Source: Aldrovandia affinis
Lineage: Eukaryota; Chordata; Actinopteri; Notacanthiformes; Halosauridae
NCBI GenBank assembly: GCA_029706075.1
Contig: JAINUG010000397.1
Span: 371,001-435,000 of the forward strand
Reading direction: 5' to 3'
Length of the DNA stretch: 64,000 nucleotides
Shown: positions 12,401 to 23,343 of the stretch, piece after piece
Layout of the letters: each line of letters starts with the position of its first letter
Position numbering within the stretch: the first letter of the stretch is position 1
Notes under the pieces: generated by a model
The model's input: only the letters and a program-made list of their open reading frames with translations
Told to the model about the DNA's origin: nothing
Database searches by the model: none
Translations under genes and position numbers: made by a program

Positions 12401-15400
12401 TGGTTCAACTTGCCGACTGAGCATCGCTTCATTGAATTCCTCACACTACTGTTCAGATAAAATGAACACTACCATCCCGAACTAGCCTCACTGAAAGCTG
12501 ATCCACAGTAACACTGAACATGGCCCATCTTCTTGGTATGTCCTTTCTGTCCCTTCCAGGTGTCACAGGCACTGCCTAGGCCTCTGACATGGTTTGCAAC
12601 ATTTGCAAACGTAAAACATTTTAATTGATCACCATCACGGCTACCATGTTTTTATCTAAATAAAATGCAGCTGCTTTGCTCCATTCAAAACAGTACACTG
12701 ACATTTTCTCCATTTACTTCTTCAGATCCAGTGTCATAGTAATATGGATGACATGATCGTTCTCTTGTTCAATCACGCATAACGCACCAACACACGTAGA
12801 CCTGGCAACTAGTGACAAGAGCTAGCCTTTTGTTCTTATTTTGGGATGGAAAAAACATTTAGTGGGCACGAGCACAGCTCATTTAATAAAGCACATTTGC
12901 CTGTATCTATTTTGTACAGGGACAATTCTTACAATAAAGAATTTTAAAAAAAAACCTATCAGTACCAATAATGTTAAATGTTAAAACATAAAGAAATAGC
13001 TTTGAAATAGCTATTAGCGCACGCATGGTGGTTAAGCATTTCTCTGCGCCTTCTGTTGTTTTCCATCCAAATAGTCCTCGACGCAGGTACACAGCTACAT
13101 GGCAGTGATCTGTTCTGTGACTCCGCTGTACTGGGATACCTTTGTGAAGCTACGAAGCTGCATAAGCCATCTTTATGTCCTTCAACACAGCATTGTTCTT
13201 ATGTTCTTAAGAGGAAGGACCCATTCAGCTAGGATTACTACACAACAGACAACAAAGCTGCTGGCCTGATGTGACGTTCTATAGAAACTCATTTGTGAAG
13301 AATCTGAATTGACCTATCCTTTGAATTTATCCCATGAACTATACAATGTATTGTTTTAATATGAGATACTTATTTGGCCAACTGAAGCAAATTGAATAGA
13401 TGGGTGTACATCTATTTTCCTGCATGGTTTGGAAGGTCTGGCATTTTAATTTCCGGATTTGACCAACTTGCAACAGGGCGCTTGGAGGCTAAGTATAGCA
13501 GTGATCACATTCCCAACAGCATGAGGAATCTAGACAAGAGCTACATACTCTAGAGCCACAAAGCCCAACACACAGTGAATAGAAAGTGAGTCAGTCCCAA
13601 AAAGAATATTGCACACCAAGGTCCCCTGACAATTTCCTGAAACTTTATCATCTATGCATTAATATAATGAACAATAATCATCAGCCACATAAATCTGTCT
13701 TTTTAATGATTTAATCTTTATTTATTTTTTTTTTTTTTGTTTCTGATTTTAGCCCATTTTCTCCCAATTTAGTAGCCCATTACACCCTCTATTTTTCATG
13801 TCAATCCCTCCCTCGTATTGTGAGTTCACTGCTGTGGCCTTTTAACTGGCAGTGACACGGGCGAAGTATCGTCTCCTCCGAGACGGGACTCGCCAAGCTG
13901 TCGACCGTAACTCCGGTGCTCCAGAGCCACTCCTGTACGCAGCAAACTTCATGTTGGCTTCCCCCCCCCCCTCCCCCTCCCTGGGGCGGACAGCCAATTG
14001 CCGCCCCCTGGTGGCACTCCGGCCAGAGCCGACTCTGGCGCAGCCGGTGGAATCGAACCACGGTCACAGTGGCCAGCGTTGAACACTATAACCACTAGAC
14101 CACCCAGGAGGCCCCCTTTTGAATAATTTTATGGCTGGGTGTACAAGGCTTCTGTAATGGTCCTGAAGCTGAACCATAACCATTACCTTCAGTATTATAA
14201 AAAGGGATCAGAGGGGATTTTTAAATATAATATTTAGAGTCTGACCAGTATTGTACAAAGCACTTCCTTGCGCGTTGGTTTAGTATGTGCTGCCATTTGT
14301 ATCTGTGGCTCAGTTCCAGCGTCTACAGGATACATGCGTTTCTCTCACCACTTCACGCAGAGAATAGCCACAAACACTAGCTCAGTGTCATCCACATAAA
14401 ACACTGTGGGAAAGTAGGTCAGGAGATTGTATAACCTTCTGTAATATTATTTTTCCATTACAGTTTCCTGAGCCTGGCTGATCAAAGGACCACTCCTTTA
14501 CTTTTTTTCTGTTTTTAATTCTTGTCAGGTATTTCTCAGGGACTCTTGTCCACAAGTAGATGGCAAAATATGATCAGCAAAGATGTGGGTGACAGCTCCA
14601 GACATGACTCAGTGCCTGGCTGGAAGTTCCACTTGCCAATTGGCCAGTTGCAAGACTGCTTTAGAAGCCGTGTTTGTGGGAAAAGTGTCTCTTGTGACGA
14701 AAGACACATAAAACCAGACATTCAAATCTGTTCCACCTGCATCACGGGTGAGCCATTTGGCTGCCCTGGGCAGGAAACTGATGTGTAATCCTATAAACTC
14801 ACCTGTATGACTTCAACAAGTGGCAATGAGTCACAACTTAATGAACAGGGAGCCAGAAAAGTTTGCTTCCTCGAAAAAGGCACCTAGGTTTAAATGAGCC
14901 ATGTTCACGCTCAGAGCAATGGCCTCTGGATCCAGAATTATGGGTTCAAGTCTGCTGGCTGCTGTTCTCATATATAAGGTGCTTTATTTCAACAGTGCTA
15001 TCAGACAACGCAAAGCCCAAATGCACGATTATTGGTCAGTTCGTCCAGCGCACTGACAAAATCTCACTCTAGTTGTGTCCATGCTTTAGTAGTGAAGTGT
15101 ACTTCATTTTGTCTACATACTGTATGATTGAACCATTCATCCACACACCTGCAAATGTATGGATTGCTACACTAAAGGCTGAGATAACGTGGCAGCGAAA
15201 ACGATGCATTTTGCTATAATTTTCCTGTCATGATAACATCACTCAAATTATCTGATTTTTTTTGTGCCTCAAACTTAGGGTGAGCCCCATGTTCTGGCTG
15301 GGTGGGGTTTTCTGATGATTTCATTCCTTTGCTACGAATCAGCCACCTCCGGCCTTCGATGTGTGCTTGCTGATACACGTTGTGCGGTTGCTCACGGGCC

Positions 15401-18400
15401 TCTGCACACCTTTTGTTCTGTTCAATGAGGCCTTGTGAGATCCTCCAGGTCTCATTTCCCTATACAGATGCGCAGGCGGCCACACTGACAATCATGGACG
15501 TCCACAACGAGTCAAGTGCAATAGTGGAACATGTATGCAAAAATCAACCAATACACAGCAACGGGGTTTGCCATTCATGGCCATGTGTCGTGTTATTTTG
15601 CTAGCATAGTTGACGGAGAAACTGAATAGTTTTTTTTTCTTCTTCCAAACCCCCGTCCAACATATTTTTAAGGGAGTCCAGCCAAGTGGCTTGTCTGTGT
15701 TTAAATCTACCCATGCTTTCTATGTCACATCTAGTGTTGTATAACAACAGACAGGTATCCTTGTTTTACCTAACACAGGTATGGTCTGTTGTGCTACAGG
15801 CGCACAGTGGAGTACAGGATGCCACAGTGACTGTACTGAACCTGGCATACAAGTGTCCGGAAACACCAAAGGCATATGCCCGCATCCCCTTCACCGATTT
15901 GATGCTGCACGGATCATGCCGCAACCATTTTACAGGAGTTTCATTCTGACATTCAATATCCAATGCTGGGGCGGTGCTCGTACTGTCAAAAACCAAAGAC
16001 AGGCCTCTCGCGTGGTCTAGTGGTTACAACATTCGACGCTGGCCACGGCAACCGGGGTTCGACTCCCCGTCACGCCAGAGTCGGCTCTGGCCGGGAGTGC
16101 CACCGGGGGCGGCAATTGGCTGTCCGCCCCAGGGAGGGGGGACGGAAGCCGACAGGATGTTCGCTGCGCACAGGAGTGGCTCTGGGGTGCCGGAGTTATG
16201 GTCGACGGCTTGGCGAGTGCCATCTCGAAAGAGACGATGCTTCGCCTTCGACACCGCCGGTCAGAGGGCTACGGCAGCGAACTCATAGTACGAGGGGGGG
16301 ATTGACATGAAAATAGTGGGTGTAATTGGATACGAAATTGGGAGAAAATGGGAGAAATATCAGAAACAAAATTTCCTTTAAAAACCAAACACAACCCGAA
16401 AAAATAACACGCACTGATGGGTGTGCAAAATCACACACACGCCCTTCCCAAACATCACACAGCCCTCTAAACATGACATACGCTCTCTGGCAAAGACCAT
16501 CACTGCTGGCCTATCACACCTCCTACACACTGACTGCAATATCCTTCTGCTGCCATGAGCTCCCCCGCCTGAAAACAAGCAGAGCTACAAACTCATGTAT
16601 CCCGGTCAGCATAAAACTACTGAACTCATCGTAAGACAATGTGATTAACTGATTGTAGCACGGTATGCGGTATGTGTTACCATATGTGTAGTAGTATTGT
16701 TGATGTGTGATCATCCGTTCTTGTTCAGGTCCTTGTTGTTTTTTCACTTTGCACTACCACTTCTTGACAAATTCCCTCTCAAATACATGCCCATTCTATA
16801 AAGTTCCATTCCATTCTGTGTTCATTAATACTCATAATTAAAAGATCTAAGGCACTATCTGACACAGCATGACCACCAGATAATAATATGAAATATGAAT
16901 AAAATTGCTGGCATCTGGATGATCAAATGCTGCCTTCATTATTGTATCAAAAGAATTGTACGTGCAAAAAATTGCAGACAAAAGCTAGAAACAATCACAT
17001 TTAAAAACTTTATTCCTATAATATTGCATGAACAAAGCATACAGTATTATAGGCATACATATTAATTAATATAACTAATGTGATGGTTTTAATAGAGATA
17101 GGTCAATGACTTTTTACTAAGGTAAACACTGCGAGCCCAGATGTTGTACGTTGTTCTTAACTATTGATACGCAAATTTAGACAAGAGTTACATTTGCTTG
17201 AAACTTTCACAAAAACGCTACAGCTAAATGGTTGCGGACATTAACGTTACGAAACCACTGCACCTGGTCACAACGCCTGTTCCCTGCACTTTGGTCACTA
17301 CACAAGGTTGCAAATCACAATGAGTAGAAATGGAAAAAGTCAAACTTGCTTACTCAAAGTTTAAGCAGGATAAACTCCATTGCTGTAATCCGCCACTGGC
17401 TAAAGTGTCTACTAAGCAAATGCATTCTAATAAGATACGCATGTAGACCTGTATCCCGTTTCAAAAGGATGGAGAAACTACGCTCGAAGACATGAGCAGG
17501 GGATTACCGCCTTTGTGTAGTCTTCAAAAGAATATCTTTCGATAAGTAAAAAATGTTCAAGTTTGAAAGCAAAAGTTTCAATCTTACATTCAGGTGGGTG
17601 AATGTAGAGACGAGTTAGCAGGCCGTAACCGCGAGACACAGGAGGCTGAGTTATACCAGTCCAGTAACACATGGAGATATTACATTTCACAAGAACAGAT
17701 CGACTCTCCACTGGAAACTGAACATCTTTTAGCGTCCTGCACAACTCTGAAATATTAATGGAAATGAAATATGCACCAGTGAGGCTGGGCGCTGGGTGAA
17801 TGTTAACATCATGGCACAGGATATGTTCTGGCTCTGAGTGTATTCATGACCACAGCGCACGGTGCACGGTATCTGATCAGTCTTTGACCCATCGGGGGGT
17901 CTGCAGCGAGCCTCGTTTCTGGTTGTGCAACTGCACTCTTTCACTTGTACATTAAGAGAAATTAATTAATTAATTAATCTTAAAAAATGGCATATAAACG
18001 TCGTAACCTTGTCAAAAAATTAAGAGAAACTACAGCGCTCTATTAAAAAATGATACGTACGTAACGATTCATGGAAATGAATGCTTTCCACAGCCAAATC
18101 ATATCGGTGAATGGGAACACGGTAGGCTAAACCAGAGTCGCTTCCAATTTATCAGGAGCTGTTTTATATGACATTGGCTTGTGATTATTCAAATGACTGG
18201 CAATGAACATATGTTTTTTTTAAACAGATGCAAAACTGCTTGAGCACTTTCAATGTTTGAAGGCTGGTGCAGAATTTATAAGTTCCATTTACACCTGCCA
18301 TCTTAGACGAAGCCTTTCCACTGCTTTTTCATTGACAAAAACTACCAGCATATTGTGATGTACAAAATGTCGCTGTAATGAGCACTACTGACTCCTGGGA

Positions 18401-20443
18401 ATAGCACTACAGACTCTTGGTAATAGTCACTAATGAGTTAGCACTACGGACTCCTTGTAATAGTCACTGATGAGATATCACTACGGACTCCTGGCAATAG
18501 TCACTAATGTGATAGCACTCCTAACTACTGATAATAGTCACTAATGAGTTAAGACAACTGAATCCTGGAAATAGTTCTTAATGAGATGGTACTACTGATT
18601 CCTGACAATAGTTATTAATGAGGCAGCAGTCCTGACTCCTAGTAATAGCTATGACTCTATTATGACTCTATGGTGAGCGCTCTTTCAGACTCAGCCACCC
18701 TACAGTGGGCAGTCTGGTTTGTAGAGGTTGATGGTTCTTCATTTACAGTCACTGACAGCAACTTGATTCCCATCATCAAGCAGCAACACTGCATTGCATT
18801 TGATGGCAGTAACCAGAGGAAAAGTAGCGTCAATCTACAGTAAATGTACACTTTCTTTTTCCAAAAGATGCTAAATTACTTCTTATACTAATTAGTACTA
18901 ATACTACTTTGGCAGTATAGAACTCCATTACTTCTTTAATTATTCTATCGATTAAGTCTAATCAGAGAAGAGGTATGAATTATAAAAACCTTTTTTTATA
19001 CTTATATATATATATAATATAATTTTGATAATAAGAACATTTTGTGCACATGAACATTGTAAAAACATTTTAATCGGTCTTTTCATTTGCACAGTTCAAT
19101 CAAATGTCATTGTTAAGCCTGTTTGCCCTTTAAAAACCCTTGGCAGATATTAAGTAATAACAGTATAACAATCGTTTTATTCATTCATAATAATAGCAGT
19201 TGTGATACTAAAAAATTTTTTAAAAGTGAATGAATAAAAGGATTGTTATACTGTTATTAGCTACTTAATATCTGCCAAAGGTTTTTCAAAGCAAACAAGC
19301 CATTTACCTGCCAAAGCTACTTTATAATAATAAAAAAGTAGCTTTGGCAGGTAGTTAATGGGTAATGCCTTAATATTCCACCTGAAAGGAGGTAAAGGAA
19401 TGTGTAAATTACATGCACTGTGCATTACCATATTTAAAATAAAAATACGCTTAATAGAACCCATAACAACTCGGTTAACGTTGGAATTGCAATATGAGAG
19501 TAACAAATGAAAAACTAGATGAGTTTTATGCAAATGTTTTCGTAAATAGGTAACATATGTAATGCTAAAATGAGCCCTTTGTATGGTTTACGTAATTCGT
19601 TAAACCTAGAGTGTGAGCAAAAAGTAGCCTCTTGATTAATGGAAGTAGAGAATGTTATTTTACTTGGCGAAACGCCCTGAACACGGTCGTGTTGTGGACA
19701 GCCACCACGTTTCGCCTTGACAAGAGAAAATGTTCTGTAATTGAAGTAGCACTAGGCAGTGAACTAAATTTCTAACTGAGGAGTGGCGCTGACGTTGTTT
19801 CTAATTTTCTTTTTTACTGATTGCCTTCACTAATTTTATTTTTAAAAATGTAGCGAAAATATATGTATTTAGGTCAAATGCGTTTTAATTCCAATTTAGA
19901 TTTAAACTATGCAAGCAGAAGTATTCCAGACTCTGCTACGGAGATTGTACCAACATTTTAATTGTTCTATGACGAATAATTCCCCAGCTGAATGCTAAAT
20001 GATACCACACGAACAAAGTATTTGTCGCTGTAAACATTTTATAATTGCGTGAATCAATCTGCTCCAAGCGACAAACGTCATGACTTTACTAGAACAAGGT
20101 AGACTACATGTCCTTCCATTCGCATTGAGCGCGTCCACAGACAGAATACAGTTCAAGATCACACTGTGAATCGTTATCATTATCATTATAATTGCGGTTG
20201 CCGACATCGTTACTGTTGACGGCTCTTGTTGTACTTACGCAGTTCCATGAGAGACTTGCACTCCCAGTCTTTATTTCGGCCTCGGCAGTGCTTCCACATA
20301 CTCGCATAGTGGGACCTGGCGTCTTCGTCCTCAACCCAGCCAGAGGTGGCTGCGATAGCAATTATGTCAAATATAATGGCAAAAAGCAAAATAAGGGGTG
20401 CTATCCACCTGCATCGGTGGTATGCAATGCCACAGCGAAACAT
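6286..20443 (-). CDS. perp: PERP, p53 apoptosis effector related to PMP22 (complete, 3 coding exons)
   Basis: Joined exons 20443-20239, 8081-7941 and 6497-6286 (minus strand) give 558 nt, or 185 residues plus TAG; human PERP has 193. The start [13 protein letters not shown] matches the family N-terminus, so I prefer it to an in-frame ATG 16 codons upstream; its context has a purine at -3. Four hydrophobic segments lie near residues 14-35, 72-97, 104-130 and 145-165. The first outer loop keeps W50, C53 and C62, in the pattern of the PMP22/claudin W-C-C signature. Near the end YPVKF, WAYGFGW and [14 protein letters not shown] are typical of PERP, and the tail ends YFYSSA. Both introns interrupt codons after the first base with consensus GT-AG sites. 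In mammals PERP sits in the plasma membrane and desmosomes, is induced by p53 and p63, and supports epithelial adhesion and apoptosis; function here is inferred from homology. Its neighbour arfgef3 lies head to head, as in human. Confidence 0.95.
7491..7859 (+). mobile_element. tRNA-Glu-like SINE, copy 1 (perp intron 2)
   Basis: A tRNA-like head ('ggtggtctagtggttacaac' as A box, 'ggggttcgattcc' as B box) is followed by a body rich in CCGG/GGGAGGG and a 3' part ending '...aaatctgaaacaaatccttt'. The element is flanked by a 14-bp target duplication AAGTCAATGGGCCG at 7477-7490 and 7860-7873. Four more copies lie in the window. The head resembles tRNA-Glu. Confidence 0.88.
7941..8081 (-). CDS. perp: perp coding exon 2
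   Basis: 141 nt encoding the second membrane segment and part of the third. The acceptor lies after a TG-repeat polypyrimidine substitute (TGTGTGTGTAG), which is the minus-strand side of the CA/GA microsatellite at 8083-8140. The donor is GTGAG (7940-7936). Phase is 1 at both ends. Confidence 0.93.
8083..8140. repeat. CA then GA microsatellite at perp exon 2 acceptor
   Basis: (CA)n at about 8085-8108 is followed by a GA-rich run. On the perp strand this forms the TG/TC tract directly before the exon 2 acceptor, so it serves in place of a normal polypyrimidine tract. Confidence 0.8.
8640..9025 (+). mobile_element. LINE 3' end fragment
   Basis: Conceptual translation around 8700-8830 resembles the end of a reverse-transcriptase ORF ([24 protein letters not shown], with stops). 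A 3' UTR follows, ending 'tttccctctgggataataaa' and 'gtattctataataaag'. This is a typical 5'-truncated non-LTR insertion. Confidence 0.55.
10358..10577 (-). mobile_element. Core-type SINE with TGTAA tail, copy 1
   Basis: Read on the minus strand it has the tRNA-like head 'ggcagtgtagtgtaatggtt', then 'ctcagaggttgctcgttcga', then the body with 'cagctgtataaatggattgt' and the tail 'cgctctggataagagcgtct'. It is nearly full length and matches the plus-strand copies at 48919 and 53207. Confidence 0.82.
10905..11070 (+). mobile_element. LINE-derived 3' tail
   Basis: Shares its order of motifs ('tttcccagtgttacaggta', 'cttgtgcgctaactatgatt', 'cttgtaagtcgctctggat', then repeated TGTAAA) with the L2-like tails at 27395-27565 and 31715-31890. 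It also shares the final tail with the core SINEs, which suggests the SINEs borrow this LINE's 3' end. Confidence 0.6.
11536..11731 (-). mobile_element. Core-type SINE with TGTAA tail, copy 2
   Basis: Same family as the copy at 10358, in the same orientation and 1 kb away. The tail is partly deleted ('ttacattacattacagatct'). The head ends at 'ccacactgccgcc'. Confidence 0.8.
12010..12300 (+). mobile_element. Non-LTR retrotransposon 3' end (CR1/Rex-like)
   Basis: Contains 'gggatttgattgaggttttt', 'agtagaggcagaaacacttg' and 'gatgggctgaacggcccact', then an octamer-like end 'cttatgttcttatg'. This order is typical of fish CR1/Rex-type 3' regions. It is 5' truncated with no intact coding. Family name is from memory. 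Confidence 0.55.
13735..14116 (-). mobile_element. tRNA-Glu-like SINE, copy 2 (perp intron 1)
   Basis: Full-length minus-strand copy of the SINE at 7491. The head ends at the '...cactagaccacccaggaggc' end. A T-rich run at 13725-13740 on the plus strand corresponds to its A-rich 3' end. Confidence 0.85.
15998..16379 (+). mobile_element. tRNA-Glu-like SINE, copy 3 (perp intron 1)
   Basis: Full-length copy. It is flanked by the 10-bp duplication AAAAACCAAA (15988-15997 and 16380-16389). Confidence 0.85.
16390..16640 (+). mobile_element. Possible LINE remnant
   Basis: Directly after the SINE, the translation contains LTRD-type and 'YPG..KTTELI' patches that recall a LINE ORF end, with several stops. 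I can support this only weakly from composition and context. Confidence 0.25.
18376..18655. repeat. Degenerate minisatellite of about 44 bp
   Basis: About six diverged units of the form 'cactacggactcctggtaat' plus 'agtcactaatgagttag'. Units differ by many substitutions, so the array looks old, unlike the young arrays in arfgef3. Confidence 0.75.
19117..19300. repeat. Long inverted repeat (about 70-bp arms)
   Basis: The left arm (about 19117-19187) contains 'cttggcagatattaagtaat' and 'aacagtataacaatc'. The right arm (about 19227-19300) carries the reverse complement, 'gattgttatactgttatt' and 'acttaatatctgccaaag'. The loop is about 40 bp. It could be a hairpin-type MITE or a fold-back element; no terminal TSD is obvious. 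Confidence 0.8.
19306..19352. repeat. Second short hairpin
   Basis: 'acctgccaaagctact' (19306-19321) pairs with 'agtagctttggcaggt' (19337-19352), 16 perfect base pairs around a 15-nt AT-rich loop, 6 bp after the larger hairpin. Both hairpins share the CTGCCAAAG word. Confidence 0.85.
20239..20443 (-). CDS. perp: perp coding exon 1
   Basis: Holds the start codon (20443-20441), the first membrane segment and most of the first extracellular loop with W50, C53 and C62. It ends ...KSLMEL plus one base, before donor GTAAGT (20238-20233). Confidence 0.95.
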
Positions 20444-23258
20444 TTTCAGCGCAGGGACAAGTTGCAGGTAACTACGGCTCGCGAGGCACACGAACGTCTA
20501 ACGTCGTTGACCACCGACCACCAGCGACAGAAGATAGTGTGGGAAGTGAGAACGCCCTGCCCGATTTCACAACGCAAACCTGTTCAGAGAACCTGTAGGG
20601 CTGGGTGATTCTGGGTTTGGCTTACGGCTTTCCTCAACCAACCCACAGCCCGTGCGAAGCGAGGATCACATTACACACCGGGTAGTGTAACCATTTCCAT
20701 GCCGATAGAACAGCAAAACAGAACGTTTGAAAATGCAGGTATGAAATGAAACAAGATTTAAACTACTCCTTGAATGAACCAATTACAGGACAATGACAGG
20801 CTATGTGGTTTATGCTAACAGCAACTTTGAAAAAAACAACAACCACTGAAACTTTTGGAACTAATTGGTCACCAGCCGCCACATCCAATTCCATAACAAT
20901 TTATTCAAAAAAGATCTCAATATTCACCAGTGTGAGTTGTGACACTTGGGTCACGTGTTTCTCATACCGCAAGGAACATCTTTGCAGTATAAATATATGC
21001 GGCGCATCACATAGGATTTTCCTCCATTTTGGATAAAAACAACAACGACATCCATTGATCAAATTGATATGTTGATTTTCACTATTTTTTGTCTGAACAT
21101 TTGTGATATTTATAAAGTTATGTTTCTGCGTCAATGAATACGGTTGCCATAAACCAATACAATACACCATAAACCAATCCAACAGTTATACATAGTATGG
21201 AAAGTAAGCACATGCCGTAAACTTTGGGCCAACTGGCATGCAGTGTTTTCACATAGAAACACGTCTCCGAATTTTATGGTGATATGCTAACAAAAATGGC
21301 TGCAAATATGTTAAACGTTGTGGAAAACGGTTCTGAACAACTGGTTGGAATGGCTTGAAAATGTTTAAACAATATCTTTACACAAGCCTTTTCCAAAGTA
21401 ATTATTTAAAACGTACTATGGTAAACAATTTGCCTTTGCGCCAGTCACTTTCCAGGTTTAATGTATGGTTGAAATAACTGAAATTGGTCAAATTTTATCA
21501 ATACTTATTTTATGTTATTACTGGTATGTTATTACAGTTACATATGCTGTTACTCAATAGTACAGTACAGACCCACAAGTGGCATCCCACCAAATTTGGT
21601 GTAATTTGATCACATTGAATGTCAACAATATTGGATTTCAGAGTACGTATGTTTTTTACTTTGTTCAAAGATGTTTTTATGTTCAGAAGTGTGATGTAGA
21701 ATAATGAAACGTGGTGCATGTTTCACATGGTTCTAGTCACAAAGTCTCAGAGGGGTAGCAGTTAATCCGAGGGTCGTACCTACACGTTTTATTGTTATTT
21801 ATATTGTTGTTATTTTATATTATTTTATTTGATCCTCTCACTCACGGTTGATAGTAAGCACACACTTTATCACAATAAAGAAATGGGCGTGCCATCTTAC
21901 TTTTTCATGTTTCATCAACCGTGAGCGAAAAGACGACACAAAATTATATATTTTTTATATATATATAACAAAATGATCTTATTGGTATTGTTTTGAATTG
22001 TCTAGGTTAACGACCATCAAATCAACTGATATCCCTCTAAAACTCGGCGTTACACTAAATAAATTGTGTGTTAGCGTCACCTGGTGTTTATGTTAGAACA
22101 ATGCAGCTCAAAAAAGCTTGTGAACATTTCCCCCTCAATTCTTATCAGTTCCGTGTTCAAATTAAGAGCATAGCGTAAACACGACACATACACAATGCAC
22201 ACCACACCGTCTGGTTAAAGACCCACAGGTGATCATGCCAAAGCGCTCCGATTTAGTCGGCTATATTACAAACTATCGCGCGCAGGGGTTACTATAACAG
22301 TTATGTGGCAGTTTGAAAGACGGTATTCTATTGTAGCTACTTTGGCGTTAATACGTGTTCTTTCTTTTCTTAAAACAATAAACTAATGGGACTGTTTGAG
22401 GATGTTTCGGATTGTTATTTGAAATTATTGCCAGTATTTACAAATCAGGCTAAACGTTTTTAGATTGTGATCCAATTGATCACACGAATAACAATAGGCT
22501 ACTCTACCGCTAACGACTGATAATTACCCATCCAAGTAGGATCAAGCGTTTCCATGCTTATTGCCTAAACTCTGGCATACGACTCGCGTACAGACAGCTA
22601 CAGCAAAGTCTGCGTGGTGTTTTCCGGGAAAGTGAGAAAGAATATCCCGGATGGAGTACAGTCGTTTGAGAATAGAGCCGGTAATTGATGAATTGTTTGT
22701 ATGGCATTATCCAAGAGAACATTGCTTTGATTACAATGCATGTAGTGCATGTAGATGAAACTACTATTTCAATATAAACAACACCGGAATTACGTTGTTC
22801 CGAAGAATTGATAGGAAAACACCTTCCTACAGACCTTGCACCTGCGCCTTAACTCGTGGCTTTCGAGTCATGGTCGTAAATCTCCTCCATTCCGCAAAAA
22901 CAGGAACTCCGCGGCCACGATTTGCAGGTTACACATTTCTCAGGGCAATTCGAGGAAATGGCCCATCGTATTGTACGGACAAGAATTAGCCTAGCTGGAT
23001 GATATATATAATTTGGTTTTAATGACATCTTCGAAACAATCCGGCACCGTTCGCATGCATTCAGATGTCATAGCCCATAAATTTGATTGATTTTAAACAT
23101 CGATGATAGACGCTTCCAACACTGTTTACGGAATTGACGTGTTGCCTTACATCACTGGCCTCGCAGTGAATCATCGCTAGAACACGGATGCTGCGCGCAT
23201 AGATGTGCCATCGCATTTTTTTTTCAAAATACGAGGTTCTCAAACGTTGCTTTTGAAG
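20444..23258. promoter_or_regulatory. Divergent 5' intergenic region between perp and arfgef3
   Basis: The two start codons face away from each other across 2.8 kb. The segment must contain both 5' UTRs and promoters. I see no obvious TATA box placed for either gene, and no CpG-rich core longer than a few hundred bases. A 12-bp inverted repeat ('ctcacggttgat' near 21840, 'atcaaccgtgag' near 21915) lies within it. No transposon is recognised. Transcription starts cannot be placed from sequence alone. Confidence 0.6.
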
Positions 23259-23343
23259 ATGGAAGAAATATTACGAAAGCTCCAGAAAGACGCGTCTGGG
23301 AATAAGCATAAAGGTTTAAGGGATGCCTGCACCTTAGCTCGCG
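23259..23343 (+). CDS. arfgef3: arfgef3 exon 1 (start)
   Basis: The ATG is in strong context (A at -3, G at +4) and begins [14 protein letters not shown], nearly identical to the mammalian start. The donor is GTGAGT and the exon ends one base into a codon. Confidence 0.93.

Larger units (their letters stand above)
8082..20238 (-). other. perp: perp intron 1 (12.2 kb)
   Basis: Large first intron bounded by GTAAGT and TAG. It holds LINE 3' ends (8640, 10905, 12010), two core SINEs (10358, 11536), two tRNA-Glu-like SINEs (13735, 15998), a degenerate minisatellite (18376) and two hairpins (19117-19352). I see no exon-like island in the rest; regions 9.1-10.3 kb, 12.3-13.7 kb, 14.1-15.9 kb and 16.7-18.3 kb look like ordinary AT-rich intron sequence. 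Confidence 0.8.

Noticed and set aside
20444..20491. Upstream in-frame ATG adding 16 residues to PERP
   Set aside because: Family N-termini begin at the downstream methionine (M-x-R-C-G), and the upstream peptide has no similarity.
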